43,588 nucleotides of DNA from an uncultured bacterium. Its GTDB lineage: Bacteria; Bacteroidota; Bacteroidia; Sphingobacteriales; Sphingobacteriaceae. The stretch is taken from contig CAIKLP010000088.1 of assembly GCA_903828245.1 (NCBI GenBank), positions 1-43,588 of the forward strand, read 5' to 3'. A program made the position numbers and the translations under genes. This document shows, piece by piece, positions 26,927 through 35,333 of this stretch (positions within the stretch are counted from its first letter, which is position 1; the number at the start of each line of letters is the position of its first letter). The notes beneath the pieces were generated by a model that was given only the letters and a program-made list of their open reading frames with translations, did not search any database and was not told where the DNA came from.

Positions 26927-28201
26927 TTATTCGTCACCGATTGATCTTCCCATGTATGACATTACACAACGGAAGCCAACATATGATTTTGCAGTATCTT
27001 GATACTCATAAGAACGTGTACCATTTTGCAAGAAATATCCGATGTCTTTCCAAGAACCCCCTTTGATTACTTTACGTTTCAATACTTCAGGATCTTCTGA
27101 TTTTGCTTCGTAAGAATAATTCGGGTTTAAATCGTGAAAAAATACATTTGCTGATTCGTCATATGCAGTGCTTGTCCACTCTGCTACGTTACCAGACATA
27201 TTATACAATCCGAAATCGTTCGGGAAATAAGACGTTACTTTTACGGTTTGCATACCACCATCTTCGCCATAACTTCCGCGACCTGGTTTAAAGTTGGCTA
27301 CTAAACAACCTTTGCTATTTCTAACATAAGGACCACCCCAACCGTAATCGGCGCCCACTCTACCACCACGTGATGCATATTCATACTCTGATTCTGTAGG
27401 TAAACGGAATTGATTGGTATTTGCTTCGCCTTCTTCGTGTTTGAAATTATCTAACATTTTAGTTCTCCAAACAGTAAATGCCCTTGCTTGTTTCCAACTA
27501 ACACCCACTACTGGATATTCATCGTATGCTGGATGCCAAAAGTATTTTTCAACCATTGGATCATTCATAGAATAAGAGAAATCCGATAAGAAAGTTAATG
27601 TATCTGGATAAATAGGCACATCTTCTTTAATGATAAAAGTGGCTCTTGATTTATCACGGTTAGATTTGTTAGCCGCAGCAACAAAGTCAATCCACTCAGA
27701 ATGGTAAATTAATTTACGAACATCAATTTCTTTACGACCAAAAATTCTTTCTTCTTCTGGATAATACAATTCAGAGATAGCCTCCATTACTGCAGGATCT
27801 TTGATATTGATTCTGGTTTTCCAATTTAAGAACTCTTTACCATCGGCATCTTGCATAATATGCTCACCACCTAATGTTTTCTTAACAATAGAATCACGAA
27901 CATATTCCGTAAACTGACGGTACTCGTTATTCGTAATTTCTGTTTCGTCCATATAGAACGCAGAAATACTAATTTGACGATTGTGCGCAATTTGCGAATA
28001 GTTGATATCTTGATCTGATTGACCAGTATGATATGTTCCCGATGGAATGTAAACCATTCCAAATGGAATAAATGGTCTGAAAATTGGACGATTAATTGAC
28101 CCAACTAATTCTCCATTTCCTGAATTTAATCCGCAGCTACTTAGGACTACTGTGAGTCCAGCTAAACAGAACAAAGCGATTTTTTTCATCATTTTAAGCA
28201 T
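26927..28201 (-). CDS. gldK: T9SS ring lipoprotein GldK/PorK
   Basis: A 424-residue lipoprotein. I chose the ATG at 28201 (MLKMMKK); ATGs at 28192 and 28189 also fit, and the longer frame up to 28273 would put a poor leader before the signal. The lipobox is LSSC (Cys23). The mature protein has a formylglycine-generating-enzyme/sulfatase-modifying fold: YIPSGTYHTGQSDQD, MDETEITNNEYRQF, YPVVGVSWKQARAF, FRLPTESEYEYASRGG and a C-terminal IKGGSWKD...GFRC. In GldK this fold is structural, not catalytic. It builds the periplasmic ring with GldN. Confidence 0.95.
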   Translation of the reverse strand: MLKMMKKIALFCLAGLTVVLSSCGLNSGNGELVGSINRPIFRPFIPFGMVYIPSGTYHTGQSDQDINYSQIAHNRQISISAFYMDETEITNNEYRQFTEYVRDSIVKKTLGGEHIMQDADGKEFLNWKTRINIKDPAVMEAISELYYPEEERIFGRKEIDVRKLIYHSEWIDFVAAANKSNRDKSRATFIIKEDVPIYPDTLTFLSDFSYSMNDPMVEKYFWHPAYDEYPVVGVSWKQARAFTVWRTKMLDNFKHEEGEANTNQFRLPTESEYEYASRGGRVGADYGWGGPYVRNSKGCLVANFKPGRGSYGEDGGMQTVKVTSYFPNDFGLYNMSGNVAEWTSTAYDESANVFFHDLNPNYSYEAKSEDPEVLKRKVIKGGSWKDIGYFLQNGTRSYEYQDTAKSYVGFRCVMSYMGRSIGDE

Positions 28202-28244
28202 TAATTTTTGCTTTAATTTATTTAATTGTATTGAGCCGTAAAAA

Positions 28245-28274
28245 CAAAAATAGCATTTTAAACCTATTTTCAAA
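28245..28274 (-). promoter_or_regulatory. Putative promoter for gldKLMN
   Basis: On the minus strand TTTG (28271-28274), 18 bases, then TATTTTTG (28245-28252) matches the Bacteroidota -33/-7 consensus in all eight -7 positions that are scored. Transcription would start near 28241, about 40 bases before the gldK start. It implies gldKLMN can be transcribed apart from porP. Confidence 0.55.
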
Positions 28275-28316
28275 AGAAAGAATGTTAATAAAGTGCCCTT
28301 TTTGTTAATAAACTAT

Positions 28317-28350
28317 AAAAAAACAGGCTTCAAAGCGATTTTAAACGCCT
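28317..28350 (-). terminator. Weak terminator or attenuator between porP and gldK
   Basis: On the minus strand AGGC (28347-28350) and GCCT (28325-28328) enclose a smaller imperfect hairpin (AAAGGCG with CGCTTT) and are followed by a seven-T run (28317-28323), about 35 bases after the porP stop. The stem is short, so partial termination is more likely than full. It could set the porP to gldKLMN ratio. Confidence 0.35.
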
Positions 28351-28384
28351 TTTACCTTGATTTATTGCGATAAATAGCTGCTTT

Positions 28385-29332
28385 TTATAGAAATCTAGGC
28401 GTCTTTATGATCACATCTGTCTTTATTTTTTTGACAAATACTACATCATATCCTAATATTATTTCATGTGAGCCGGCACTTCCATTAGAAGTTAAGCTCA
28501 AATTTGATATTGTATAATCGTAAGAATAACTCATTTTTATTCTATCCGTTAAGTTCATTCCGGCAATTGCAACAATCGCATCATTTAAACGGTAAGATAA
28601 ACCACCCCAGTATTTTTGATTATAATATGCCAGTGCATTAATATCGAAAGAAGAAGTTCTCGCCATTTTAATCATTACGGAAGGCTTAATTTCGATACTT
28701 GGACTCAATACAAAATTATATCCACCGGTTAAATAATAATGCACCACACTTTTATATTCTGAAGTTCCGGGAACATCAAAGCTCATATTGGGTCTGGTTA
28801 AATGTGTGGTAGAAAATCCAACATAATATGCTTCGGTATTGTAAGTTAAACCAAAATTAATATCTGGTTTTACCGCATTAACAGAACCTGCAGGAATCAA
28901 TGGGTCTCCAGGTGTGAGCGCTTTTAACTTAGCGCCATCTAAGGTTCTTTGTATAAATCCTAAAGAAACACCTGCTGATAGATTTCCAGTAGGTAATTCA
29001 TATTTATAGGCATAAGATGCTGCAAAATGTAAATTTCTTTCAAAACCAATTTGGTCGTTGATGATATGTAAACCAATTCCACCTTTTAAACTTGGCGCTG
29101 GCATATGTGCTGAAATAGTTTGTGTTTGTGGTCCACCATCAAAACCAACATATTGAGCACGAAATAATCCAACCATGCTTAATGACGGTTTGTTTCCAGC
29201 CAAAGATGGATTAAAAACAAAACTGTTAAACATGTAATGTGAATATTGAGGATCTTGCTGTGCACTCGTATCTTTTGCTGTAAATAGCAAAGTACTGGCA
29301 AGTAAAAATATAGTAAGAATTCTGTTTTTCAT
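28385..29332 (-). CDS. porP: T9SS outer-membrane protein PorP/SprF
   Basis: A 315-residue outer-membrane beta-barrel. The signal peptide (about 1-24, TSAQ) is followed by the family start QQDPQYSHYMFNSFVFNPSLAGN, and then alternating strands through to the end (EIILGYDVVF). PorP/SprF proteins work at the outer face of type IX secretion. The porP-porK-porL-porM-porN order is the same as in Porphyromonas gingivalis, which identifies this as the core paralogue rather than one of the accessory SprF copies. A strong promoter match and a 5' hairpin lie just upstream. Confidence 0.93.
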   Translation of the reverse strand: MKNRILTIFLLASTLLFTAKDTSAQQDPQYSHYMFNSFVFNPSLAGNKPSLSMVGLFRAQYVGFDGGPQTQTISAHMPAPSLKGGIGLHIINDQIGFERNLHFAASYAYKYELPTGNLSAGVSLGFIQRTLDGAKLKALTPGDPLIPAGSVNAVKPDINFGLTYNTEAYYVGFSTTHLTRPNMSFDVPGTSEYKSVVHYYLTGGYNFVLSPSIEIKPSVMIKMARTSSFDINALAYYNQKYWGGLSYRLNDAIVAIAGMNLTDRIKMSYSYDYTISNLSLTSNGSAGSHEIILGYDVVFVKKIKTDVIIKTPRFL

Positions 29333-29345
29333 TCGGTCTCTTTAG

Positions 29346-29368
29346 CTCCCTCGACAATGGTCAAGGAG
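29346..29368 (-). promoter_or_regulatory. Predicted 5'-end hairpin of the porP mRNA
   Basis: On the mRNA, CUCCUUGAC, loop CAUU, GUCGAGGGAG: about nine pairs with one bulged G and one G-U pair. It starts within a base or two of the transcription start predicted from the promoter at 29371-29401 and ends 13 bases before the ATG. The 3' arm contains the purine-rich GAGGGAG. It may protect the 5' end or modulate translation. Confidence 0.5.
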
Positions 29369-29370
29369 TT

Positions 29371-29401
29371 CAAAATTAGTATAATAATCAAAATATGCAA
29401 A
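29371..29401 (-). promoter_or_regulatory. Promoter of the porP / T9SS core operon
   Basis: On the minus strand TTTG (29398-29401), exactly 19 bases, then TAATTTTG (29371-29378). Both elements and the spacing match the Bacteroidota housekeeping sigma consensus. Predicted start near 29367, giving a leader of about 35 bases. This is the best promoter match in the window. Confidence 0.7.
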
Positions 29402-29497
29402 TTTTTAACCTGCTAAAATTGTAGGGTTGATCCTAAAATAGGGGAATAAATGTATTAAAAAGCTAAATATGAGTGTTTTGAATGGATAAAAAAGCTA

Positions 29498-30253
29498 TTA
29501 TTTATTCATTCGCTTAACATAATCTTCGATAGCCATGGTCATGGAAGGAAATGCAGGAGTTGGTGCCTGTATATTGATAGTCAGACCCGCGTCTATTACT
29601 GCTTTAGCTGTAGTAGGTCCGAATGTTGCTAATCGGGTATTATTTTGTTTGAAATCTGGGAAGTTTTTAAACAATGATTTGATACCTGATGGGCTGAAGA
29701 ATACAATCATATCGTAGTTCACTTCTGCTAAATCGGATAAATCGCTACAAACGGTTTTATAAATTACCGCTGCAGAAAAATCATAGCCATTGTCTTTTAA
29801 AAAAACAGGAATGCTATCGGTATAAACATCTGTACAAGGGTAAAAAAACTTTTCAGTTTTGTGTTTTTTAAGTAGCTCGATTAAATCTGCTGTTGTTTGT
29901 TTGCCAATCGAAATTTTTCTTTTACGATACTGCACATACTTCTGCATATAAAGGGCTACAGCCTCTGTAATACAAAAATATTTCATCTCGGCTGGTACTT
30001 CAATTTTCATTTCTTCACATATTCTGAAGTAATGATCTATAGCATTTCTACTGGTAAAAATAACAGCGGTAAAATCTAGCGGACTAATTTTTTCTTTACG
30101 AAAATCTTTTGCAGGAATTCCTTCTACATGAATAAAAGATCTGAAATCAATTTTAAGATTTAAATTTTTAGCCAAATCGTAAAATGGAGATTTATCTGTT
30201 TCAGGTTTAGGCTGTGTAACAAGAATGCTTTTAACTTTAATTTTCTTTTCCAT
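29498..30253 (-). CDS. hemD: Uroporphyrinogen-III synthase family protein
   Basis: A 251-residue cytoplasmic protein. The two-lobed HemD fold is suggested by KSILVTQPKPETDKSPFYDLA at the start, then FTAVIFTSRNAIDHYF, the central YKTVCSD, MIVFFSPSGIKSLFKNFP and ATFGPTTAKAVIDAGL. HemD closes hydroxymethylbilane to uroporphyrinogen III in haem synthesis; it has no classic catalytic residues, so activity cannot be read from motifs. It follows the DUF4271 gene by 23 bases and lies upstream of the T9SS operon on the same strand, separated by the porP promoter. Confidence 0.82.
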   Translation of the reverse strand: MEKKIKVKSILVTQPKPETDKSPFYDLAKNLNLKIDFRSFIHVEGIPAKDFRKEKISPLDFTAVIFTSRNAIDHYFRICEEMKIEVPAEMKYFCITEAVALYMQKYVQYRKRKISIGKQTTADLIELLKKHKTEKFFYPCTDVYTDSIPVFLKDNGYDFSAAVIYKTVCSDLSDLAEVNYDMIVFFSPSGIKSLFKNFPDFKQNNTRLATFGPTTAKAVIDAGLTINIQAPTPAFPSMTMAIEDYVKRMNK

Positions 30254-30276
30254 TTATCTAAAACAAACTGTATTGC

Positions 30277-31176
30277 TTAATACCTAAACCCCATTATTAT
30301 TTTATAAAGAAGTAGCAGCGGCATTAATTCCAAGGTGCAAAGATAGATAAATAAATAAAATTTAGGAAACCTAAAATTACTTGAAACGTAGGCCCCACTT
30401 CGTAAATACTTGTATATGGCATTTAAAACCCATAAAAATATCATCAAATAAATTAAATTTTGATGGGCAGCTTTAGGTAAAAATTGATAAAAAAGCAATA
30501 TTGGTAAGATCGCCATCACATATACAAAATTAGAAATAGCCATAATTGATAAATGGGCAGCTATTATTTTTTTGATTGCAAACAAGCTTGCCGCCATTTT
30601 TAGCAATAGGTATTTAAGCAAATAATAGCTGGTTACTAAAAGTAGGATTCTGGCATATAATGCAATCCCTTTGAATTTTATAGCAGTTGCATAAAAAGGA
30701 CTTGCATTAAAAATTAACAAAGAAAGCACAAATAAAAAAATCAATAAGAAGAAAGCAGAAGTTCTCAGTTTGAAAAAATTATCATCACGGTTAAACTGAG
30801 AAATCAATCTATTACTCCAATAAGCCTGAAAAATTGAAACGATAATTTTACCATGTCCTGTGTTAACAAAAGCAAAAAGAATAATAATTCCAATTAACAA
30901 AAAACTCAACCAATCTTTAGACCCTTTTCTAGCAATGTAATTATTGGTATCAGAAAAATGGATTTGCTTTAAAGCTAAGGACTGGTAATTAAAATCTGTT
31001 AAGCCGGGTTTTGTTTGAAAATAAACTAGCTGAATTTGAAGAGAATCGATTTTTTTAAAAGGAGCATTCACTAAGGGCTGTTGCGCTAAGTTAGCCATAC
31101 TGATTGAATCTTGGGCATGTAGCGAATTAAACGCGAATAGCATTAAACACAAGAAAACAATTAGCCTTTGGTGCAT
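30277..31176 (-). CDS. DUF4271 multi-pass membrane protein
   Basis: A 299-residue protein with a signal peptide (about 1-22, SLHAQ), a polar stretch, then about six membrane segments (roughly 88-106, 135-153, 168-185, 205-230, 240-256, 272-292). It matches the DUF4271 pattern known only from Bacteroidota; function is unknown. It sits between an Omp85-type gene and hemD. I infer, without proof, that this string is conserved beside T9SS genes, which would suggest an envelope role. Confidence 0.72.
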   Translation of the reverse strand: MHQRLIVFLCLMLFAFNSLHAQDSISMANLAQQPLVNAPFKKIDSLQIQLVYFQTKPGLTDFNYQSLALKQIHFSDTNNYIARKGSKDWLSFLLIGIIILFAFVNTGHGKIIVSIFQAYWSNRLISQFNRDDNFFKLRTSAFFLLIFLFVLSLLIFNASPFYATAIKFKGIALYARILLLVTSYYLLKYLLLKMAASLFAIKKIIAAHLSIMAISNFVYVMAILPILLFYQFLPKAAHQNLIYLMIFLWVLNAIYKYLRSGAYVSSNFRFPKFYLFIYLCTLELMPLLLLYKIIMGFRY

Positions 31177-31230
31177 CGATTTTATTTAGGAGATTGTATG
31201 CTTCAAATATACAACAATGATTTTGAATGC

Positions 31231-32958
31231 TTAAAAATAATTAATAACACCAAAATGAATTTTTCCATTCGAGTAATTAATAGGAGCGTTATTCGTTTTT
31301 CCTAATGCATAAGTAATAGAAAAAACACCTGTTTTACTGGCTATATTTAAACCAAGTCCAAAGCCAAATGGCTGTGTAATTTTAGTATTGCTAGCCATAG
31401 GATTCTTTGCAAAAGCTTGGTCAAAAAATAAATGCATAAAAGTTTTGGAATCTAACAAAAATCGATACTCAAAACTGAACAAACTAAATGTTGCTGCATA
31501 AAGTGATTCTTCGTTGAATCCTCTTAAACTTTGGAGTCCGCCATATCGAATCAACTCATTTTGAAATAAATTGGTAGCCGCAATATGTTGCAATTGAGTT
31601 CCCCAATAAAGGACAGACCGCTTTGCTAATGGAAGATACAAGGCAGTAGTTAAATTTGCGTTAAATTGAACGGATTGTAAATTAATACTATCATAAAGAT
31701 TTTGTTGTACTTGACTATTACGAATAATCGTTCTATTGCCAAATGCAACACTAGCTGTGATGTGATAACCTTTCTTAGGAAAGAATTCATTTATAAAATG
31801 AAGGTACTTAAACCCTATTCCGTATTGTTGGTTAACAACATCTGCATAAATTGGCAAGGTGTTAAGATTGGCAAAACTCTTTGTAGAAATTAGACTTGTT
31901 TGTTGATGGCTATAAAAAAACTTTAAATAATTTTTTGCAGAAAAATAATAGGGAAAAGCATAGTTTTGCGTTACCGTTACAAAACTGGTATCTTGTCTTC
32001 TGATATCAAAAAGTAGTTCTGTACTGATAAATGAGCCTAACAAATAATCATAACTAAATTTCAAATTTAAGTCTCTGGTATTATTGGGCTGTCCTTTAAA
32101 ATTAAAGTCGATTAACTCCCCTCTTTTGAAAACATTTTTCAAATTTAAGTGAAATTGTCCGACAAAATTAGCCTTACCATTGGCGCTAGGAATCAATCCT
32201 ACTAGGCCATCTGCTTGGTTTTGATTTTTTCGTTCGGGCGATACCACTAACTTCATTTTACCATCCCCTTGCACAATTATTGGATTGTATTTTAAAGTTA
32301 AAAAATCTAATTGATTGACTCGCTCACTGATTAAATTAATTTTTCTTTGATTATAAAAAGAACCATTTTTAAGCCCAATATACGCCCCTAAATATACAGG
32401 ACTAATGACCGTTGGGTCAGAAACAGTTACACTATCGATTTTAATTAATTTTCCCGTTGTTAAATTGATGGTGGCATCCACGCGTTGATTATTAATTTTA
32501 ATATCATCAAATTGTAAACTAGCCAATGGATAACCATTGTTTTCGGTATAAGTTAAAATTTTATCGAATAACATTTCGATTTTCAAAGGGTCTATTACTT
32601 GTGTTACTAAAGTTTGAATTTGTGGTTCAAAGCTTGATAAGATTTGTGCTGCTTGCGGACTTAGTTGTAAACTGTTCCAATAATATTTTTCTTGCAGTTG
32701 AATGCTCGCTGTTTTAATCGTTGTACTATCATTTACATGAATGATAGCCGCATATACGTATCCTTGTGTAAAATAGTATTGCAACTTTTGATTGATAAAA
32801 GCAGCCCTTTGGATAGTATCTGTAAATTGATTTATTTCTGTGATAGACTGCCCATTCGATTGAAGGGTATGTAATCTTAGCGTATAGCCATTTTGTGCTA
32901 AAACAAAGAATGGCATGATAAAAAACAAAATTAATAAAGAATACTTCCGAAAATACAT
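31231..32958 (-). CDS. Omp85/BamA-TamA-like outer-membrane protein
   Basis: A 575-residue protein with a signal peptide (about 1-21, FFVLAQ), a POTRA-bearing periplasmic half (about 30-270) and a C-terminal barrel of about 16 strands. The barrel has ELIRYGGLQSLRGFNEES, which contains the RGF core of the VRGF/Y motif in strand-lid loop 6 of the Omp85 family, and ends in an aromatic residue (GVINYF). It is shorter than BamA (about 800), so TamA/TpsB-like or a lineage-specific insertion factor fits better than BamA itself. It is divergent from hemW across only 36 bases. Confidence 0.82.
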   Translation of the reverse strand: MYFRKYSLLILFFIMPFFVLAQNGYTLRLHTLQSNGQSITEINQFTDTIQRAAFINQKLQYYFTQGYVYAAIIHVNDSTTIKTASIQLQEKYYWNSLQLSPQAAQILSSFEPQIQTLVTQVIDPLKIEMLFDKILTYTENNGYPLASLQFDDIKINNQRVDATINLTTGKLIKIDSVTVSDPTVISPVYLGAYIGLKNGSFYNQRKINLISERVNQLDFLTLKYNPIIVQGDGKMKLVVSPERKNQNQADGLVGLIPSANGKANFVGQFHLNLKNVFKRGELIDFNFKGQPNNTRDLNLKFSYDYLLGSFISTELLFDIRRQDTSFVTVTQNYAFPYYFSAKNYLKFFYSHQQTSLISTKSFANLNTLPIYADVVNQQYGIGFKYLHFINEFFPKKGYHITASVAFGNRTIIRNSQVQQNLYDSINLQSVQFNANLTTALYLPLAKRSVLYWGTQLQHIAATNLFQNELIRYGGLQSLRGFNEESLYAATFSLFSFEYRFLLDSKTFMHLFFDQAFAKNPMASNTKITQPFGFGLGLNIASKTGVFSITYALGKTNNAPINYSNGKIHFGVINYF

Positions 32959-32972
32959 TAGTTAAAATTAAT

Positions 32973-32980
32973 TAAATTTA
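32973..32980. promoter_or_regulatory. Palindromic -7-like element shared by divergent genes
   Basis: TAAATTTA is its own reverse complement and matches seven of eight positions of TAnnTTTG on both strands. It lies in the 36-base gap between the Omp85 and hemW starts. No good -33 element is seen on either side, so this is tentative. If used for hemW the leader would be under 10 bases. Confidence 0.3.
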
Positions 32981-32994
32981 CGGAAATTAGTGGC

Positions 32995-34119
32995 ATGGCT
33001 GGTATCTATATTCATATTCCTTTTTGCAAACAAGCATGTCATTATTGCGACTTTCACTTTAGTACGCAATTGAAGCATAAAGACGAATTAGTAGCGGCTT
33101 TATTATTAGAGTTGCAAATTCGTAGAAATTATTTGGGAGATGCACCTGTTGATAGTATTTATTTTGGAGGAGGAAGCCCTTCTATTTTACCAGCAAAAGA
33201 CATTGCACAAATACTTCAATATATTTTAAACCATTTTGAAGTTAATAATGATGCAGAAATAACCCTCGAAGCCAATCCAGATGATTTAAATAAGGAGAAA
33301 TTAAAAGCTTATGTGCAGATGGGGATTAACAGACTCAGCATAGGCATTCAGTCTTTTATAGACCGCGATTTAATTTGGATGAATCGAGCGCATAATTCGG
33401 CAGAAGCAAAGTCTTGTATTAAAAGAGCGCAAGACATTGGTATCGAAAATTTAAGTGTCGATTTAATATATGGTCTTCCAGAATTAAGTGATAAAGAATG
33501 GCAAGAAAATATTGCCATAGCCCTGTCGCATGATATTCCACATATTTCTTCTTACGCTTTAACGGTAGAAGAAAAAACAGCATTGGCCAGCTTTATTAAT
33601 AATGGAAAACAAAAACCTTTAGTGGAAGAAAAAACTGCCTATCAGTTTGAAATATTACAATCTGTAATGGCAGATAACAAATTTATACATTACGAAATTT
33701 CTAATTTTTGTAAAGAGGGGCATTATGCAAAACATAATACGGCCTATTGGAAAGGCCATTCCTACTTAGGTATAGGGCCTTCGGCTCATTCTTTTAACCA
33801 AAGTACAAGAGAATGGAATATAGCAAATAACCATCAGTATATTGATCAAATAAGAAGAGACATTATTCCATCTACCATAGAAATACTATCTTTAGAAAAT
33901 AGAATGAATGAATATTTGATGCTTTCTTTAAGAACGATATGGGGCGCCGACTTAAATTATTTCGAAGATGCTTTTGGCTCTGCAAACAAAAGCATCCTTT
34001 TACAAAAAGCAGAAGATAAAATAAAAAATAAATGGTTAAGCCATGCCAACCATAAATTAAATATTACCCATAACGGAAAATTAATGGCAGATAAAATTGC
34101 TTCTGAATTGTTTTTTTAA
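32995..34119 (+). CDS. hemW: Radical SAM haem chaperone HemW
   Basis: A 374-residue radical SAM protein. The cluster motif CxxxCxxC is Cys11, Cys15, Cys18 (CKQACHYCDF), and GGGSPS and the LEANPDD strand follow. HemW binds haem and passes it to respiratory proteins; unlike HemN it lacks the extra residues for coproporphyrinogen oxidation, and the short N-terminus here, MAGIYIHIPFC, is of the HemW kind. Many such proteins are still labelled coproporphyrinogen III oxidase. A haem lipoprotein is encoded two genes downstream, fitting a haem theme. Confidence 0.9.
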   Translation: MAGIYIHIPFCKQACHYCDFHFSTQLKHKDELVAALLLELQIRRNYLGDAPVDSIYFGGGSPSILPAKDIAQILQYILNHFEVNNDAEITLEANPDDLNKEKLKAYVQMGINRLSIGIQSFIDRDLIWMNRAHNSAEAKSCIKRAQDIGIENLSVDLIYGLPELSDKEWQENIAIALSHDIPHISSYALTVEEKTALASFINNGKQKPLVEEKTAYQFEILQSVMADNKFIHYEISNFCKEGHYAKHNTAYWKGHSYLGIGPSAHSFNQSTREWNIANNHQYIDQIRRDIIPSTIEILSLENRMNEYLMLSLRTIWGADLNYFEDAFGSANKSILLQKAEDKIKNKWLSHANHKLNITHNGKLMADKIASELFF

Positions 34120-34128
34120 AAATTAAAA

Positions 34129-34875
34129 ATGGAACTAAATAAGGTTTATATCTCTGAAGAAAAATTTGTTAACCTCAACGAGCCAATAGATATTTCTATT
34201 CCTTTAAACCCAAAAGAAGGACCATTGGCATTTCATATACCCGCACCAAGGTTTGAACCCATTCAAGTGGGCAACTTTATTGGTTCGGTAGCCTTAGGCG
34301 GATCGGCGAATTGTGAAAACTTAATACTGAATGCACATGGCAATGGTACACATACCGAATGCCTAGGTCATATAAGTAAAGAGCGCATCACCATTAATCA
34401 ATGTTTAAAAAAGTTTCATTTTTTAGGTAGGCTCCTTTCCCTGAGTCCTAAAAAAATGGCTAATGGAGATTACCTCATTGATGAAGAAATTATTGATTTA
34501 ACTGGAATTGCAGAAGGAACAGAAGCCTTAATTATTCGCACTTTACCAAATTCAAACGAAAAACTAATTGCAAATTATTCGGGTAATAACCCTTGTTATT
34601 TTGACCCAAAACTAACTGCAGCCATAAGATTAAAAGGGATTAAACATTTAATCATCGATTTGCCTTCGGTAGATCGAGAAGAAGATGGAGGCGCACTCGC
34701 TGCCCATCATGCTTATTGGGATTACCCAACTAATCCTAGATATGATTGTACCATAACAGAAATGGTGTATGTAAAAGAGGAAATAGTAGATGATCACTAT
34801 TTAGTAAATATTCAAATTGCCTCTTTCGAAAGCGATGCCAGTCCAAGTAAAATTATTTTATACAAAATCAATTAA
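34129..34875 (+). CDS. Cyclase-family (kynurenine formamidase-like) metal hydrolase
   Basis: A 248-residue protein of the cyclase/formamidase family (Pfam Cyclase). The metal-binding pattern HxGTHxD is present in a modified form: His70-Gly-Asn-Gly-Thr-His75-Thr-Glu77, then His81, so the usual aspartate is a glutamate and one extra residue is inserted. The second half has IIDLPSVDREEDGG and AAHHAYWD, typical of the active-site wall. Members hydrolyse formyl-kynurenine or related amides; no tryptophan pathway genes are near, so the substrate is unknown. It follows hemW by 9 bases. Confidence 0.83.
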   Translation: MELNKVYISEEKFVNLNEPIDISIPLNPKEGPLAFHIPAPRFEPIQVGNFIGSVALGGSANCENLILNAHGNGTHTECLGHISKERITINQCLKKFHFLGRLLSLSPKKMANGDYLIDEEIIDLTGIAEGTEALIIRTLPNSNEKLIANYSGNNPCYFDPKLTAAIRLKGIKHLIIDLPSVDREEDGGALAAHHAYWDYPTNPRYDCTITEMVYVKEEIVDDHYLVNIQIASFESDASPSKIILYKIN

Positions 34876-34881
34876 TCATTC

Positions 34882-35331
34882 ATGAAAAAAATATTAACCA
34901 TCTCGCTTTTTAGTTTTATGTTCTTACTATTCGCTTGTACTGTAAAAAAACCAGTGCAAGAAATTGCACAAACGCCAGCCAAAAAAGAAGTAATCGAACA
35001 GATAAATTCAAATAATAATTTTTCTGGGAACCTAGGTTTCCCTGTGCCTAAGCCAGCAGTTAAACTATATCCTCCAAACGAAGCGGCATTGACAATTATT
35101 CAAAAAAATAATTCCAATGCAAGTATGGAATTATTAAACCATGGATATAAACTATATACCGCTGGCGCATGTATTCATTGTCATGAAGCGAGAGATATCA
35201 ATGATTTCAATAATTTACAATGGGGAAAAATAATAGACGATATGGCAATCAAAGCCAATATAAGTATTGAAGAAAAAAATGCGGTATTAAATTATGTTGT
35301 AAGTGTTAAAATAGCTTTGTCGAATCAATAA
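34882..35331 (+). CDS. Monohaem cytochrome c-like lipoprotein
   Basis: A 149-residue lipoprotein: signal peptide, lipobox LFAC (Cys19), a proline-rich linker, then a small c-type domain. The haem site is CIHCH (97-101), and Met121 in DDMAIKANIS is the likely second axial ligand. This W..I..MA.KA.I pattern is common in Bacteroidota haem-binding domains. Located in the periplasm, it may shuttle electrons. It follows the cyclase gene by 6 bases and precedes the DUF2490 gene by 2 bases, so all are in one transcript. The partner oxidase is not in the window. Confidence 0.85.
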   Translation: MKKILTISLFSFMFLLFACTVKKPVQEIAQTPAKKEVIEQINSNNNFSGNLGFPVPKPAVKLYPPNEAALTIIQKNNSNASMELLNHGYKLYTAGACIHCHEARDINDFNNLQWGKIIDDMAIKANISIEEKNAVLNYVVSVKIALSNQ

Positions 35332-35333
35332 AA

